Of a DNA stretch of 64,000 bases, positions 26,020-34,905 are shown one piece after another. The stretch's first letter is position 1; each line of letters starts with the position of its first letter. Below the pieces are notes generated by a model. That model made no database searches and was not told the DNA's origin. It worked only from the letters and a program-made list of their open reading frames with translations. The DNA lies in the NCBI RefSeq assembly GCF_009392895.1, contig NZ_CP045489.1:1-64000 (forward strand), written 5' to 3'. The DNA is from Natronorubrum aibiense (lineage in GTDB: Archaea; Halobacteriota; Halobacteria; Halobacteriales; Natrialbaceae). The position numbers and the translations under genes are program-made.

Positions 26020-26244
26020 TCAATCAACGATGGCCAGAACAGTAACTCCGAAAATCGCAAAGACCGTCCAGAGGACGGGCAGTGGGATTTGATTCAGTGC
26101 CCCATATGACTGGATAAGAATCCCCAGTCCGCCCCCGACGACAACAAAAACCGGTAGGAGCAACTTCGCTCGTCGCGGGTTGTTCCACGCCTCAAAATCC
26201 GTCGAAAGGAGGCGAGACTGGAGCTTGGTACGTATATCGGACAT
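26020..26244 (-). CDS. Small two-helix membrane protein
   Basis: 74 residues: a soluble N-terminus (MSDIRTKLQSRLLSTDFEAW), basic NNPRRAKLLL, then two hydrophobic helices (LPVFVVVGGGLGILI and PVLWTVFAIFGVTVLAIV). It lies inside the ~450-bp segment that splits flank A of cassette 2. Haloarchaea have many such proteins; no specific family or function is recognised. Confidence 0.6.
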   Translation of the reverse strand: MSDIRTKLQSRLLSTDFEAWNNPRRAKLLLPVFVVVGGGLGILIQSYGALNQIPLPVLWTVFAIFGVTVLAIVD

Positions 26245-26476
26245 GTTTTGTGTAATAACAATAATCCCAGTTCAAACTTTGTAATACGCAGGCAAGCCAC
26301 GCTGTATGAAGCAATCTTGCACAGAAACGGTGAAGACAACTCTACGGGGAATATGCGCTGTATATCTTGCAGGGCTTCGGAAAAATGAGTTGGAACTGGC
26401 AGTTTGATCGTAGGATGATGTACTCACAAGTTCACCGTTGAAGCTACACTCAGTGTGGTGTGGGTTAACCGACTAT

Positions 26477-26872
26477 TCAGTCATCGCGAAGATTCGTCAC
26501 TCGTATTTTCGACTCGAGGGCATCCGTCTGAAAATCAGAATCCGCAACGACGAGATGATCACCGGTCGAGCGAGCAGTCGCCGCGATCATGAAATCTCGA
26601 ACGGCCATCCGTTCGCTCTCGGCGAGAAGTTCGTCTTGTAGCCGAGCTGCCTCAAGCGCGATATCCTCGTTGAACTCAAGGGAATGGACGCCACCAAAGT
26701 GCTGCCGTTCTGCACGCACGTCGGTCTCGCCGCTGCCGAGCGTTCCGGCAAGAACCTCGTAGACACAGATCGCCGATGTGAGATACGGGTCGTCCTGTGA
26801 TTCGACGAACTCAACGGTTTCATCGACGCCCTCGAGCATGTCGATGATGACCGATGAATCGAGAAACGTCAT
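26477..26872 (-). CDS. vapC: VapC PIN-domain toxin
   Basis: 131 residues. The PIN-domain acidic cluster is clear: MTFLDSSVIIDMLEG (D5), YEVLAG (E about 39), and VRDFMIAATA followed by VVADSDF (D about 92 and 110). PIN toxins are magnesium-dependent RNases that cut tRNA or rRNA. It overlaps the antitoxin gene by 4 nt, the normal VapBC arrangement (antitoxin first). Length is standard. Confidence 0.9.
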   Translation of the reverse strand: MTFLDSSVIIDMLEGVDETVEFVESQDDPYLTSAICVYEVLAGTLGSGETDVRAERQHFGGVHSLEFNEDIALEAARLQDELLAESERMAVRDFMIAATARSTGDHLVVADSDFQTDALESKIRVTNLRDD

Positions 26873-27066
26873 CGCTCAAAGCTCTCACGGGATCGATCGA
26901 TAGCGTCGCGAGCCCGGTCAGCAGTGTCGGAGTCCCATGCACCGACAGTGATCGGCTCTTCATCGCTTGCCAGTCGCTTGAGCAACTCGTCGAAACTCTC
27001 ATCGTCACGCTTGAGGCGATCGAGTTTTGCTTTCGTCTCGTCCGAGACGCGGATGGACGTGCTCAT
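26869..27066 (-). CDS. vapB: VapB-type antitoxin
   Basis: 65 residues opening MSTSIRVSDETKAKLDRLKR, a ribbon-helix-helix-like N-terminus, then DESFDELLKRLASDEEP and an acidic C-terminal tail expected to wrap VapC. It is first in the pair and overlaps vapC by 4 nt. A TATA-like ACGTATACAT lies directly before the start, fitting a short leader and autorepression. Confidence 0.85.
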   Translation of the reverse strand: MSTSIRVSDETKAKLDRLKRDDESFDELLKRLASDEEPITVGAWDSDTADRARDAIDRSRESFER

Positions 27067-27190
27067 ATGTATACGTCGTGTATGCAGAAGCTAAGAACTT
27101 TCGCCGCAGTGCCTGCTCAAATCTCGGCCTTCGGACAATCGCCCAAATCGATTATCGAGACCTCCTACGTCCTTATCGGCAAAACATCTC

Positions 27191-28309
27191 TTAGTTCCCT
27201 GATTCGTCTGAACTAGTCTTGTCTACGTTGTCCTTGGCAAGCGACTCACCGGTATGTACTCGGGCGAAAGAATCGAGGGTGAGTTTTGCGCCGCCAAGGA
27301 CGACAGGACCGATAAAGAGCCCGATAGGCCCGAAAACGATGAGGCCCCCAAAGATACCGACGACGACAATCGCGGAGTTGAACGCACTAGTGCGACCGAT
27401 CAGCGCAGGCCGAAGGTACGAATCAGAGAACGTGACAAGTAGTCCGTAAACGACCATCGCTGCGCTGGCGGCTGGTCTTCCCATTGCAATCAAATAGGCC
27501 GCTGCTGGAATCCAGATCCCAAACGCACCGACCAGCGGGAGCAACGTCAAGACAAACGTCGCAACAGTGAGGAAAATGACGGCAGGGACACCTGCAATCG
27601 CTAGTCCACTACCGAGCATCACTGCCTGAATGCCCGCGACGGCGACGTTCCCGACAATTGAGGCCCACATGAGCTGATCCAAACCGGTCCGGAGCTCTGC
27701 CAACACCTCGTCGTCGATTGGCAACACCCACTGAAGCCATGCGACAAGTTGTTCTCCATCTCGCAACAGTGCGAAGAGGACGAACAGCGTGACGGTCAGG
27801 CCGATAAAAATGTTTGGAAGATCGCCGACGACAGTAATGATCTCCCTCATGATCTCTTGGAGAGTGGACGCAATCCGATGTTGATTTGCTTCATATAGTC
27901 CAACGAGATCGACTGCATACCCGTTGCTCTCAAGATCGACCTCGATCGTCCCAAGGATCTCTTCGATTGTCTCAACCCTGGGCTGTTCCTGCCTGATCGC
28001 ACGGACAAGCCGGAAAGACTGTTGAACCGCAGTTGTGATGATGTAGACAAGCGGGAGCAGTACGACGAGTACAGTTGCTGTGACCACTACGATCGCTGCG
28101 CCTGTCGGTCTGACATATCGCTCAAGGTAGTGCTGTACTGGTAACATAATATATGCGAGCACGATTCCGAAGAGGATGTACTGCAGATACGGCAGGAAAA
28201 CGAACAGCGCGAGAAGACTGCCCACCAGTGCGAGTATAGTTAAGCCGAGCTGTTCAGTTACCCAGTTCGGCAAATTAGTACTATCTGTCACATATGACCG
28301 TGTATTCAA
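27191..28309 (-). CDS. AI-2E family transporter
   Basis: 372 residues, about eight membrane helices, in the arrangement of the AI-2E (PerM/YdiK-like) family: helices 1-3 at about 20-90 (LTILALVGSLLALFVFLPYL), a large soluble loop about 95-165, then helices from about 165 to 345, ending GLIVFGPIGLFIGPVVLGG, a family hallmark. Substrates vary: autoinducer-2 is shown for few members, and others are Na+/H+ antiporters; in a haloarchaeon ion transport is as likely. It stands alone. Confidence 0.88.
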   Translation of the reverse strand: MNTRSYVTDSTNLPNWVTEQLGLTILALVGSLLALFVFLPYLQYILFGIVLAYIMLPVQHYLERYVRPTGAAIVVVTATVLVVLLPLVYIITTAVQQSFRLVRAIRQEQPRVETIEEILGTIEVDLESNGYAVDLVGLYEANQHRIASTLQEIMREIITVVGDLPNIFIGLTVTLFVLFALLRDGEQLVAWLQWVLPIDDEVLAELRTGLDQLMWASIVGNVAVAGIQAVMLGSGLAIAGVPAVIFLTVATFVLTLLPLVGAFGIWIPAAAYLIAMGRPAASAAMVVYGLLVTFSDSYLRPALIGRTSAFNSAIVVVGIFGGLIVFGPIGLFIGPVVLGGAKLTLDSFARVHTGESLAKDNVDKTSSDESGN

Positions 28310-28410
28310 AATATAAATGAATCTGGTGATACAAACCGATGTTTGACTCGAGCGAGTCGCGATAAATCTGTTCGTCCATATGGCCGTTTGCTAATCTAGG
28401 CGACGGTGTG

Positions 28411-28452
28411 ACATCCTCGCCCGTCCTCAAGGACGGGGCTTCCTACAAGGGA
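28411..28452 (-). repeat. Right end of tnpB element 3
   Basis: GTGACATCCTCGCCCGTCCT with hairpin CCCGTCCTCAAGGACGGG and GCTTCCTAC, matching the right ends of elements 1 and 2. It lies just past the tnpB stop, where the guide RNA of TnpB systems ends. Confidence 0.7.
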
Positions 28453-28473
28453 AGCCTCGTGTCGAGGGAGGTT

Positions 28474-29709
28474 TCAGGACTCAAAGACCGCGAGCGTCGT
28501 CTGTCGGGATTGCCGACTCGGCGTGCGGTGTCCTGTGGCCGTGTCACAACGGCTCCCGTTCCGTGGTGAGTCATCGCGCTCCGGTTTCCAAGGAACGCTC
28601 TCTCCCCACGGATCAACGCGATCAGCAATGTTCGCTGCTGCGTTGATATCTGCCTGAAACGTCGAAACGTGACACTCTGCGTTCGTGCACTTGAACTCGG
28701 ATTGCGATCCACGACGGCCGATGTGACCGCAAGCATGGCACGTCTGGCTCGTGTAGCGCGGATTCACGAACTCGACTGGGATACCGGCTTCGAGGGCTTT
28801 GTCCTCGAAACGGTCGGTGAGCCGGGCGAACGCCCACGAATGCAAGCGTCGATTCATGTACTTCCCGTAATCCAGATTCTCGCGGATGTACGACAAGTCC
28901 TCGAGCACGATCACTGGATTGCCAAAGGACTCTGCATACTCGATGGCTTCTCGAGACGCCTTCTCGACGATGTCCGTCAGGGCGTTCTGGTAGTGGTCGA
29001 AGCGTTCGTCCACGCGCCATTGCTCGGCATCACGCTTTTGCAGGCGTTTCAGCGTCGTGTGCATCTCCTTGCGAAGTGCTCGCGCACGACCGCCGTCGTA
29101 GATGTACGGTCGAGTCGGAGTGTCGTTCTGACAGGCACAGCCCGTCAGAAGCTTGGACTCACCGATATCGAAACCAATTCGAGTCGGGTCGTCCGGGATC
29201 TCTGGGTCGGCGACCTCGTACTCGACGGTGACGTGCAGCACCCAACTCGTGCGGTACTGTTGCAGTCGGAACTCACCGACCGATATATCCCCGTCGAGCA
29301 GGTCGAACCAGAGACTTTCTTGCTCCAGGTTGATCCGAAGCGGAATCCAGAAGGCGGTGCCACGTCCGGCCTGTGGAACGCGCCAGCAGAACTCGTGCGT
29401 TCGCTCGTCGGAGTGGTCGATTCGGAACCCCCGGTTCGTGAACCGAACCGGATGGTCGTCCTCAAGTTCCGACGCATGGTACGTCCGGCGGAGTTGCGGG
29501 ACGTAGTTCTTGAGGGCGTCCTTGGCGTAGGACGTGAGCGTGTAGCCCGTGACAATATCGTTGACCGCCGTTTGCGTATCCGCGCCACTCTCGAAAGCAT
29601 CCGAGAGAGCACGGCGGTAGGTCGCCACGGTTCGCTCGAGCCGTTGCTCTTTGCCTGTAGTGGGCGGAGCAAGCGTGGCTTCGAGCGTTTTCGTGGCGGT
29701 CGTCGTCAC
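28474..29709 (-). CDS. tnpB: TnpB RNA-guided nuclease (intact, element 3)
   Basis: 411 residues, full length. RuvC aspartate GFDIGESKLL (about 185), glutamate VIVLEDLSYI (about 270), zinc finger CHACGHIGRR...CTNAEC and final aspartate FQADINAAANI (about 365). Conserved YMNRRLHSWAFARL is present. TnpB cuts DNA complementary to a guide RNA made from the element's right end, and helps tnpB elements persist. It is more distant from the element 1/2 pair. No tnpA is present, so movement would need a transposase from elsewhere. Confidence 0.9.
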   Translation of the reverse strand: MTTTATKTLEATLAPPTTGKEQRLERTVATYRRALSDAFESGADTQTAVNDIVTGYTLTSYAKDALKNYVPQLRRTYHASELEDDHPVRFTNRGFRIDHSDERTHEFCWRVPQAGRGTAFWIPLRINLEQESLWFDLLDGDISVGEFRLQQYRTSWVLHVTVEYEVADPEIPDDPTRIGFDIGESKLLTGCACQNDTPTRPYIYDGGRARALRKEMHTTLKRLQKRDAEQWRVDERFDHYQNALTDIVEKASREAIEYAESFGNPVIVLEDLSYIRENLDYGKYMNRRLHSWAFARLTDRFEDKALEAGIPVEFVNPRYTSQTCHACGHIGRRGSQSEFKCTNAECHVSTFQADINAAANIADRVDPWGESVPWKPERDDSPRNGSRCDTATGHRTPSRQSRQTTLAVFES

Positions 29710-29767
29710 AACTACGAGTACGAGAGCGTAATAGTAAAAACTAACGAAAAACTAACCACATGTGTAG

Positions 29768-29902
29768 ATGCCCAATCTGAACATCGAAGTTGATCAAGAC
29801 GAGTACGACCGCCTGAGCGAAATCAAAGACGCACACGGCCTCACTTGGAAGGGGGTGCTGATCCAAGGCGCGAAATCGTTGGACACCGAGGGGCCATTGT
29901 AG
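29768..29902 (+). CDS. Small protein (44 aa) beside tnpB element 3
   Basis: MPNLNIEVDQDEYDRLSEIK, DAHGLTWKGVLIQGAKSLD, stop. The pattern of a strand followed by two helices resembles small ribbon-helix-helix-like proteins often found beside IS elements in haloarchaea. It is divergent from tnpB and is followed at 29937-29985 by another right-end-like hairpin, so it may be the cargo of a reduced element. Confidence 0.55.
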   Translation: MPNLNIEVDQDEYDRLSEIKDAHGLTWKGVLIQGAKSLDTEGPL

Positions 29903-29936
29903 AGCGAGTTAGGACACGAACGAACGCGATTCCTCC

Positions 29937-29985
29937 CCGCCCCAAGGGACGGGGTTTCCTCGCTACCGCAAGATGAGGTGTCTCA
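29937..29985 (+). repeat. Solo IS1341-type right end
   Basis: CCTCCCCGCCCCAAGGGACG with hairpin CCCCGCCCCAAGGGACGGGG-like pairing and TTTCCTCGCTACCGCAAG, the right-end pattern in plus orientation, opposite to tnpB 3. No tnpB belongs to it. Confidence 0.6.
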
Positions 29986-30592
29986 AAACCCACTCCCTCC
30001 CCCCGTCATCGATGTATGAAACCCGTCGCACGAACAACCATCCGCCAGATCGGGCAGGTCCCGTTCAGAGTCGCGAGAGTGTCCCAGTACTTTCCGTGAC
30101 TCGTTCTTTCGTCGTTTCTGCTCTCTCGGCAATTTGATGCAGACTTCCCACCGGTTGACGCCAGAACAGAACCCCGGAGCACGAGTCCGGGTCTGTTTTG
30201 TCAGATATCATGCTTCAGCGCCAGTTAGTTGGGGTCGCTTTGTGACGTACTGAGTCTTCTTGGGTATCTGTATGCTGTTTCTGTTGTGCTTCTGGCGGGC
30301 TGTTCTATGGGTCTATATCAGTCAAACGTCGCGCTGAATGGACCGGAACGGCACAGCCTCCGCAGTGGACGTCGCTATCTACACTACTTCGATGTGGTCG
30401 ACGAGATGTGTTCCGGTTCTGACCATACCTGAGGTCTGTAATTCGGTTTCTTTATTCAGAGTTGGTAGTGGAAACCCCATTCAGTATAGCCGCGAGACCT
30501 CCCGTTCATGTCTTGACGGAAGTTGTGACCACCGCCGAGCAACCTGGGTATGAAGCCCGATATACTTTACCGGCAGCCGTTGTAGCTTCAGT
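29986..30592. other. Gap without a recognisable gene
   Basis: Open frames here have poor composition and no family likeness. Nothing structured was noticed. Confidence 0.4.
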
Positions 30593-30886
30593 ATGGCAGA
30601 CGACGAACAAGAACCCGAGACCGAAGCGGAATCGACAGACAACGAGACGGAACGCGAAGGTGAGCGAGTGATGAACCGGGCAGACGGCGCGGAGATCCTG
30701 CGAGAAATCGCTGCCGGTGTCGAGAACGGGACGATCGATATCGAAGGAGAGAACGGCTTCACGGTGGCGGTACCAGAGCGCTTCGAACTGGAAGTCGAGT
30801 ACGAGGTCACCGACGACGAGGCCGAGCTGGAAGTCGAACTCGAATGGCAGATGGAAGACGGCGAAGCGGTATCGGCAGACGAGTGA
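30593..30886 (+). CDS. amphi-Trp domain protein
   Basis: 97 residues. After an acidic head, MNRADGAEILREIAAGVENG, GFTVAVPERFELEVEYEVT and ELEVELEWQMEDGE follow the amphi-Trp module (TIGR04354), an alternating amphipathic beta pattern ending in a tryptophan. It is a short protein of unknown function, common in haloarchaea. The start ATG lies about 28 nt after a TATA-like TATACTTTACC. Single gene. Confidence 0.8.
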   Translation: MADDEQEPETEAESTDNETEREGERVMNRADGAEILREIAAGVENGTIDIEGENGFTVAVPERFELEVEYEVTDDEAELEVELEWQMEDGEAVSADE

Positions 30887-31472
30887 CTCGAACGGCGGCC
30901 CCCTGTGAATCGCCTCGGAATCAAGCCTCGAGGCACTTGGCCTGCTCCGCCTGTAGAGAACCGGCGAGAAATCGACAGTTGGACTGATACCGTCGATTCG
31001 GCCGAGCTGAAAGGACGCATCGGCGATAAGCTCCGTGTGTTCGTCGTCGACATCGATCCGTGTTGAGAGGGAGAGTTTGTCTGGAAGACCGTGTCATACA
31101 ATGGTTCCCGATAGCTATTATCCATCAGCCATATACTGAACAAAGTCGACAGCTGATAAGACCCACAGGGTACACGCGAAATGCGAGCCGTGTAATCGCT
31201 AGGTAGAGGGTATGAGACGAATTCTATGACACGCTACTGGAATGTAGTATGGGTGTGGATGAGACTCGCGATAGTGCCCGGGTGCCTCTTCCGGAAGGTC
31301 TCGAGTCTGCATTTGACTATACCACGAATCCAGCCTGTTAATCATACCGCTCTTAAACTGGTTTGATTACTGGTGCCTGAGACGGGTTTGCTCAAAATAC
31401 GGCCGGGGGTTTTGGAGAACACGGCCTCCGTCCACACACAATCTCGGTCGGAGTTCTTGGCCGTTCTAGAGG
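30887..31472. other. Gap with an IS-end remnant
   Basis: 30903-30940 (AATCGCCTCGGAATCAAGCC TCGAGGC) repeats the hairpin found after tnpB 5 near 51812-51845, so it is a solo insertion-element end. 30958-31067 reads EIDSWTDTVDSAELKGRIGD and KLRVFVVDIDPC before a stop, a short coding-like remnant without a start. Nothing else is seen. Confidence 0.45.
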
Positions 31473-32003
31473 TCAGACAACCTTCTCATTGAACGGTCGC
31501 CGATCATCGAGTTCGAACAACGGTCCGACATCGGTCGTTGCGTAGTGTTTGATAGCTTCGTGGAGTTCCTGAAACGCTGGGTGGTCTGTTGTGCCAATGC
31601 TAAGCAGGTTGAGATACCGCTCACCAAGTACCGGAATATCACAGCCCATCATGTACGGGTCAATCCCTTTCGATGTCGGTCGGTGGGCAATAACATCGAT
31701 ATCAAAGCTGTACTCATCGAGTGGTGTTCGAATCACGTCGACATCGAAGGTTTCGCAGGCATCTTCAAACGATGTATACTCGTCATCACAGACTTCGGGC
31801 ATGAGGTCGATGCTCTCCACGCGGTCGACGAACGCCTCGGCCCGTTGTGCCACGTCAAATCGATCTTCGATCTTTTCTGCGGCGATTCGCGCTCGCCCCT
31901 CTATGTGAGGCAGGTCGAACCGGTCGCCGTTGTACGTGAGCACCGATTCGGGTGGCTTGGCCTCAAGGTAGTCGAGCCCGCTCGACCAAACCAGCATCAA
32001 CAA
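31473..32003 (-). pseudogene. DnaQ/PolB-type 3'-5' exonuclease, 5'-truncated
   Basis: The protein keeps the ExoII motif region VLTYNGDRFDLPHIEGRARI and then SIDLMPEVCDDEYTSFEDAC, typical of the exonuclease domain of family B polymerases and their stand-alone relatives. The ExoI segment with its D-x-E is missing. Just upstream (32050-32096) lies a solo IS right end, the probable cause. It is unlikely to be active. Confidence 0.65.
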
Positions 32004-32049
32004 ACCCGCAAGTTCACAGCCGGGGTAATCACTGTCTGGCCGGATTGCC

Positions 32050-32096
32050 CACGGAGGAATCCCACGGCTTCAGCCGTGTGGAGGACGTCAAGAGGC
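32050..32096 (-). repeat. Solo IS1341-type right end
   Basis: GGAGGAATCCCACGGCTTCA with GCCGTGTGGAGGACGTCAA is the reverse complement of the right-end pattern at 13432 (hairpin CACGGCTTCAGCCGTG). It directly precedes the truncated exonuclease. Confidence 0.65.
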
Positions 32097-32241
32097 ATGT
32101 TGTGTTAGTTATTATCATGGGGCAGTAGTTTCTATGATCTCGATGAAAACGCCAGCGATATTCCTGCAGAAACCACGACAGGCCGGCGGGTATCCTACCG
32201 TTCGGACTCCGTAGTAGCATCAGTCAGAGCCGTGCTCGTAG

Positions 32242-33231
32242 TTAGTGGGTCCGTGGTGACCCATGTTCTCGATTTTTCCTGAGCGAATCGACCGACGTGT
32301 GGACGACCGCACCGCTGACCAGAACTGCAGTCCCAAAGACGAGGACTACACTTGCTGTCTCAAGCGTCTCGACCCCGTATACCACACTCACCTGCTTACT
32401 TGCGGTGGCAACACTCCCAGCGAGCAGCATACCAGCGAAGTATCCCTTAATGTCAGTTTCGTTTACAAGACATGTTGCACCTGCACCGATGCGAGCACCG
32501 AAACCGCTTCCGACGAGCAGCGCGGCGACAACGGGGATATTGACGGCATTCGACTGAGCGTAGACGAACGTCCCGAACGCACCCGAAATCGAAATCTGGA
32601 GAATGCTGGTTCCAGCAGCGATTGCAGTGGGAATGCCGAACCCATAGACCATGACGGGGAGCAGAAGGAATCCTCCCCCGACACCGAGACATCCACAGAG
32701 GATGCCGATACTCGACCCAACAACGAGGATAACCCACACCGAGACGGTCGCACCGCCAGGTAGCGACACCATTGGTGGGAGCGTGATGGACTGAACTTCG
32801 GTAGCAACTCGGCCCGTTCCCACTTCGGTACCGTCAGTACGAGCATCTCGGAGGACAACGAGTCCGACAACTCCGAGAAGGCCAACGTACACCACGCTGA
32901 TGACAAAGTCAGCGCTGCCGAGATCCGCAAGCAAGAACACGATCCTGGTGCCGACCTTGATGCCGAACATCATTCCAAGAATCATCACCGCCGCCAGCGT
33001 GTAGCTGACCTGGCCGTGATCGCGGTGTCTGAGCGCACCGATAACACTGGTGCCGAAGACGAACGCGAGTCCGCTCCCGACAGCAACCGGCGCCGGGTAT
33101 CCGATCACCAACAGCATTGGTGTCACGAGGAACGAGCCTCCCATCCCGAAGAACCCGAAGAGGATGCCGATGAGCAGGCCGAACCCGACGAAGAGACCGA
33201 TCATTGGGAGACCGAGGCCAAGAGGTTCCAT
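32242..33231 (-). CDS. TauE/SafE family anion exporter
   Basis: 329 residues, about eight membrane helices in two inverted halves, each with the family repeat: GILFGFFGMGGSFLVTPMLL (about 22-41) and GILCGCLGVGGGFLLLPVMV (about 175-194). Members export sulfite, sulfoacetate or related organosulfur anions. It follows the DUF7512-like gene by 2 nt and so is the last gene of a three-gene operon with the FAD oxidoreductase. Substrate unknown. Confidence 0.88.
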   Translation of the reverse strand: MEPLGLGLPMIGLFVGFGLLIGILFGFFGMGGSFLVTPMLLVIGYPAPVAVGSGLAFVFGTSVIGALRHRDHGQVSYTLAAVMILGMMFGIKVGTRIVFLLADLGSADFVISVVYVGLLGVVGLVVLRDARTDGTEVGTGRVATEVQSITLPPMVSLPGGATVSVWVILVVGSSIGILCGCLGVGGGFLLLPVMVYGFGIPTAIAAGTSILQISISGAFGTFVYAQSNAVNIPVVAALLVGSGFGARIGAGATCLVNETDIKGYFAGMLLAGSVATASKQVSVVYGVETLETASVVLVFGTAVLVSGAVVHTSVDSLRKNREHGSPRTH

Positions 33232-33233
33232 AG

Positions 33234-33479
33234 TCAGGTACTCACGAATATATCACGAGCGACCGGACTAGCAACCCGCGCCAGCGCCCCGTATCCGACG
33301 TACAGCACGAGTGCTTCAGCCAGCACGTACCCGACCGTGGCAGCAGCCTGCCCGGATTCACCGAGGACGGGAGCGACTAGGAGGACGCTCAGGGTTACCA
33401 CCGCTATACCCAGTAGTACGACCCAGCTTGTCGATAACCGGGGCCCGATGGCCGGGGATTCCGCATCCCAATCAGTCAT
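33234..33479 (-). CDS. Small membrane protein next to TauE (DUF7512-like)
   Basis: About 81 residues from the ATG at 33479 (MTDWDAESPAIGP); an upstream ATG at 33521 lies inside the oxidoreductase gene and is not favoured. Two hydrophobic helices: SWVVLLGIAVVTLSVLLVA and TVGYVLAEALVLYVGYGAL, followed by ARVASPVARDIF. The last part resembles DUF7512, a small haloarchaeal family that commonly sits beside TauE genes. It overlaps the oxidoreductase stop by 8 nt. Confidence 0.7.
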   Translation of the reverse strand: MTDWDAESPAIGPRLSTSWVVLLGIAVVTLSVLLVAPVLGESGQAAATVGYVLAEALVLYVGYGALARVASPVARDIFVST

Positions 33480-34905
33480 GGCACATCCCTCCGTCGGCCT
33501 CAGCGCTTCCGGACGGCGCAATGTTCTGATTGAGGCTGAACAGATTCGTCGGATCGTACTCGTCTTTCAGGGCGACTAACCGCTCGTACGTCGGTCCAAA
33601 CGTGGTCCGCATCATGTCGTCGCCCTCTTCGAGGAATCCCGGGAAGTTCAGGTACACCGAGCCGTCCGAGAACTGGCGCATGTCGTCGAGACAGTCGCGC
33701 ACCCACTCGACGTTCGCATCGTCGTCCTTCAGGCGCTCCCAGTTCGCTTCGACGCCGAGCAGGAAGGGAGCGTGCCGCCCCGCGAACGCGCTGTCTTCGA
33801 CGTCCACCCGTTCGATCGCGCCACCCAACTGCCAGACATCGACCGTCGAAAGCGGTGACGGTGCCACATCGGTCCAGTACGCGATTCGATCGATGGCGGA
33901 GTCCGACAGACTGTCGAGGTACAGCGATTTCCAGTAGTAGCGCATCCCGTCGGGGTAGTCCTCGTCGAAGAGTTGCTGAAACTCCACGTACGGCATCGAC
34001 CCGCTGAAATCGACGATCGGCTCGTCGATCTCTCGCAGCGGCCGCAGCGCGCGCTCGCCATCCTCGACCGACCCAGCGTAACAGCCTGCGATTGCTATTT
34101 TAGACTCGTGTACCGCGTCTGCTGGGAAGAGGTCCTCGTCGGGCATTACACCAGATAGGGTAAGCAAGCTGACTTCCGGGGGCGCATCAGCGACGTAGTC
34201 ACGGTAGGTTTCCAAGACCTCAACCATCCGGTCGGCCGGATAGAACACGAGGCAAATCGCTACGTCCGGGCCGACGGGATGGAGGTCGAACTCGAAGCCA
34301 GTGACCACGCCGAAGTTGCCGCCGCCACCGCGAAGCCCCCAGAAAAGCTCCGCGTTCTCGTCTTCGCTGGCGGTCAGGTAGTCGCCGTCTGCCGTGACCA
34401 GATCGACAGATGCGAGGTTGTCACAGGTCAAGCCGTGCTTGCAGCGGAGATGACCGATGCCACCACCAAGCGCCAGTCCCGCGATCCCCGTTTCCGAGAC
34501 GGCCCCACCCGGCGTTGCGAGACCGAACGCCTGGGTTTCGTGGTCCACGTCTGCCCACGTGGCACCAGCTTGGACCCACGCTGTCTGCGCGTCGGGGTCT
34601 ACCCGGACACTCCTCATCTCGGAGAGGTCGATGACGAGTCCGTCGTCGCAGACGGCAGTTCCCGCGACGTTGTGGCCACCACCGCGAACCGCCACCAGCA
34701 GATCATTCTCGCGCGCGAAATTCACCGCGCTGATGACGTCGCCGACGCCCTGACATCGGGCGATTAGAGCCGGACGTTTGTCGATCATCCCGTTCCACAC
34801 TGCACGCGCGTCGTCGTAGTCGGTGTCGTCGGGACGGATCAGATCGCCGTGGAATCCGGCTTCGAACTGTTCGATCTGTTCGGCGGGGATCGAGTGTTGT
34901 GCCAT
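33472..34905 (-). CDS. FAD-binding oxidoreductase (berberine-bridge-enzyme-like)
   Basis: About 477 residues, PCMH-type FAD domain. VGDVISAVNFARENDLLVAV then RGGGHNVAGTAVCDDGLVID (the histidine is the usual site of covalent FAD), AGATWADVDHETQAFGLATP, GIAGLALGGGIGHLRCKHGL and TCDNLASVDLVTADG. The C-terminus ends with the BBE motif region EYDPTNLFSLNQNI. Start MAQHSIPAEQ at 34905 is preferred over 34944. It oxidises an unknown, perhaps sugar- or phenol-like, substrate. First gene of the operon with DUF7512 and TauE; divergent from the FilR1-type regulator. Confidence 0.87.
   Translation of the reverse strand: MAQHSIPAEQIEQFEAGFHGDLIRPDDTDYDDARAVWNGMIDKRPALIARCQGVGDVISAVNFARENDLLVAVRGGGHNVAGTAVCDDGLVIDLSEMRSVRVDPDAQTAWVQAGATWADVDHETQAFGLATPGGAVSETGIAGLALGGGIGHLRCKHGLTCDNLASVDLVTADGDYLTASEDENAELFWGLRGGGGNFGVVTGFEFDLHPVGPDVAICLVFYPADRMVEVLETYRDYVADAPPEVSLLTLSGVMPDEDLFPADAVHESKIAIAGCYAGSVEDGERALRPLREIDEPIVDFSGSMPYVEFQQLFDEDYPDGMRYYWKSLYLDSLSDSAIDRIAYWTDVAPSPLSTVDVWQLGGAIERVDVEDSAFAGRHAPFLLGVEANWERLKDDDANVEWVRDCLDDMRQFSDGSVYLNFPGFLEEGDDMMRTTFGPTYERLVALKDEYDPTNLFSLNQNIAPSGSAEADGGMCHD

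Larger units (their letters stand above)
23917..26456. mobile_element. Repeat-bounded cassette 2 (B - trpS - A)
   Basis: The left flank B (23917-24100) is about 90% identical to the reverse complement of 10595-10775. The right flank A (26350-26456) is about 96% identical, four mismatches in ~97 nt counted by eye, to the reverse complement of 10048-10145. The inner part of A (25838-25895) continues the match after an interruption of ~450 bp that holds the 74-aa membrane gene. The cassette therefore has the same A/B frame as cassette 1, in opposite orientation, but carries trpS. No transposase is recognised. Confidence 0.6.

Noticed and set aside
28669-29793. 374-aa plus-strand frame opposite tnpB 3
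   Set aside because: It is a shadow of the tnpB coding strand with no recognisable motif; tnpB has all catalytic residues.
30481-31143. 220-aa serine/arginine-rich minus-strand frame
   Set aside because: It is the antisense of the amphi-Trp gene and its surroundings; the Ser/Arg bias is typical of shadow frames in GC-rich DNA.
31249-31341. 30-codon frame MGVDETRDSARVPLPEGLES
   Set aside because: The composition is acceptable, but it is too short, without promoter or overlap evidence.
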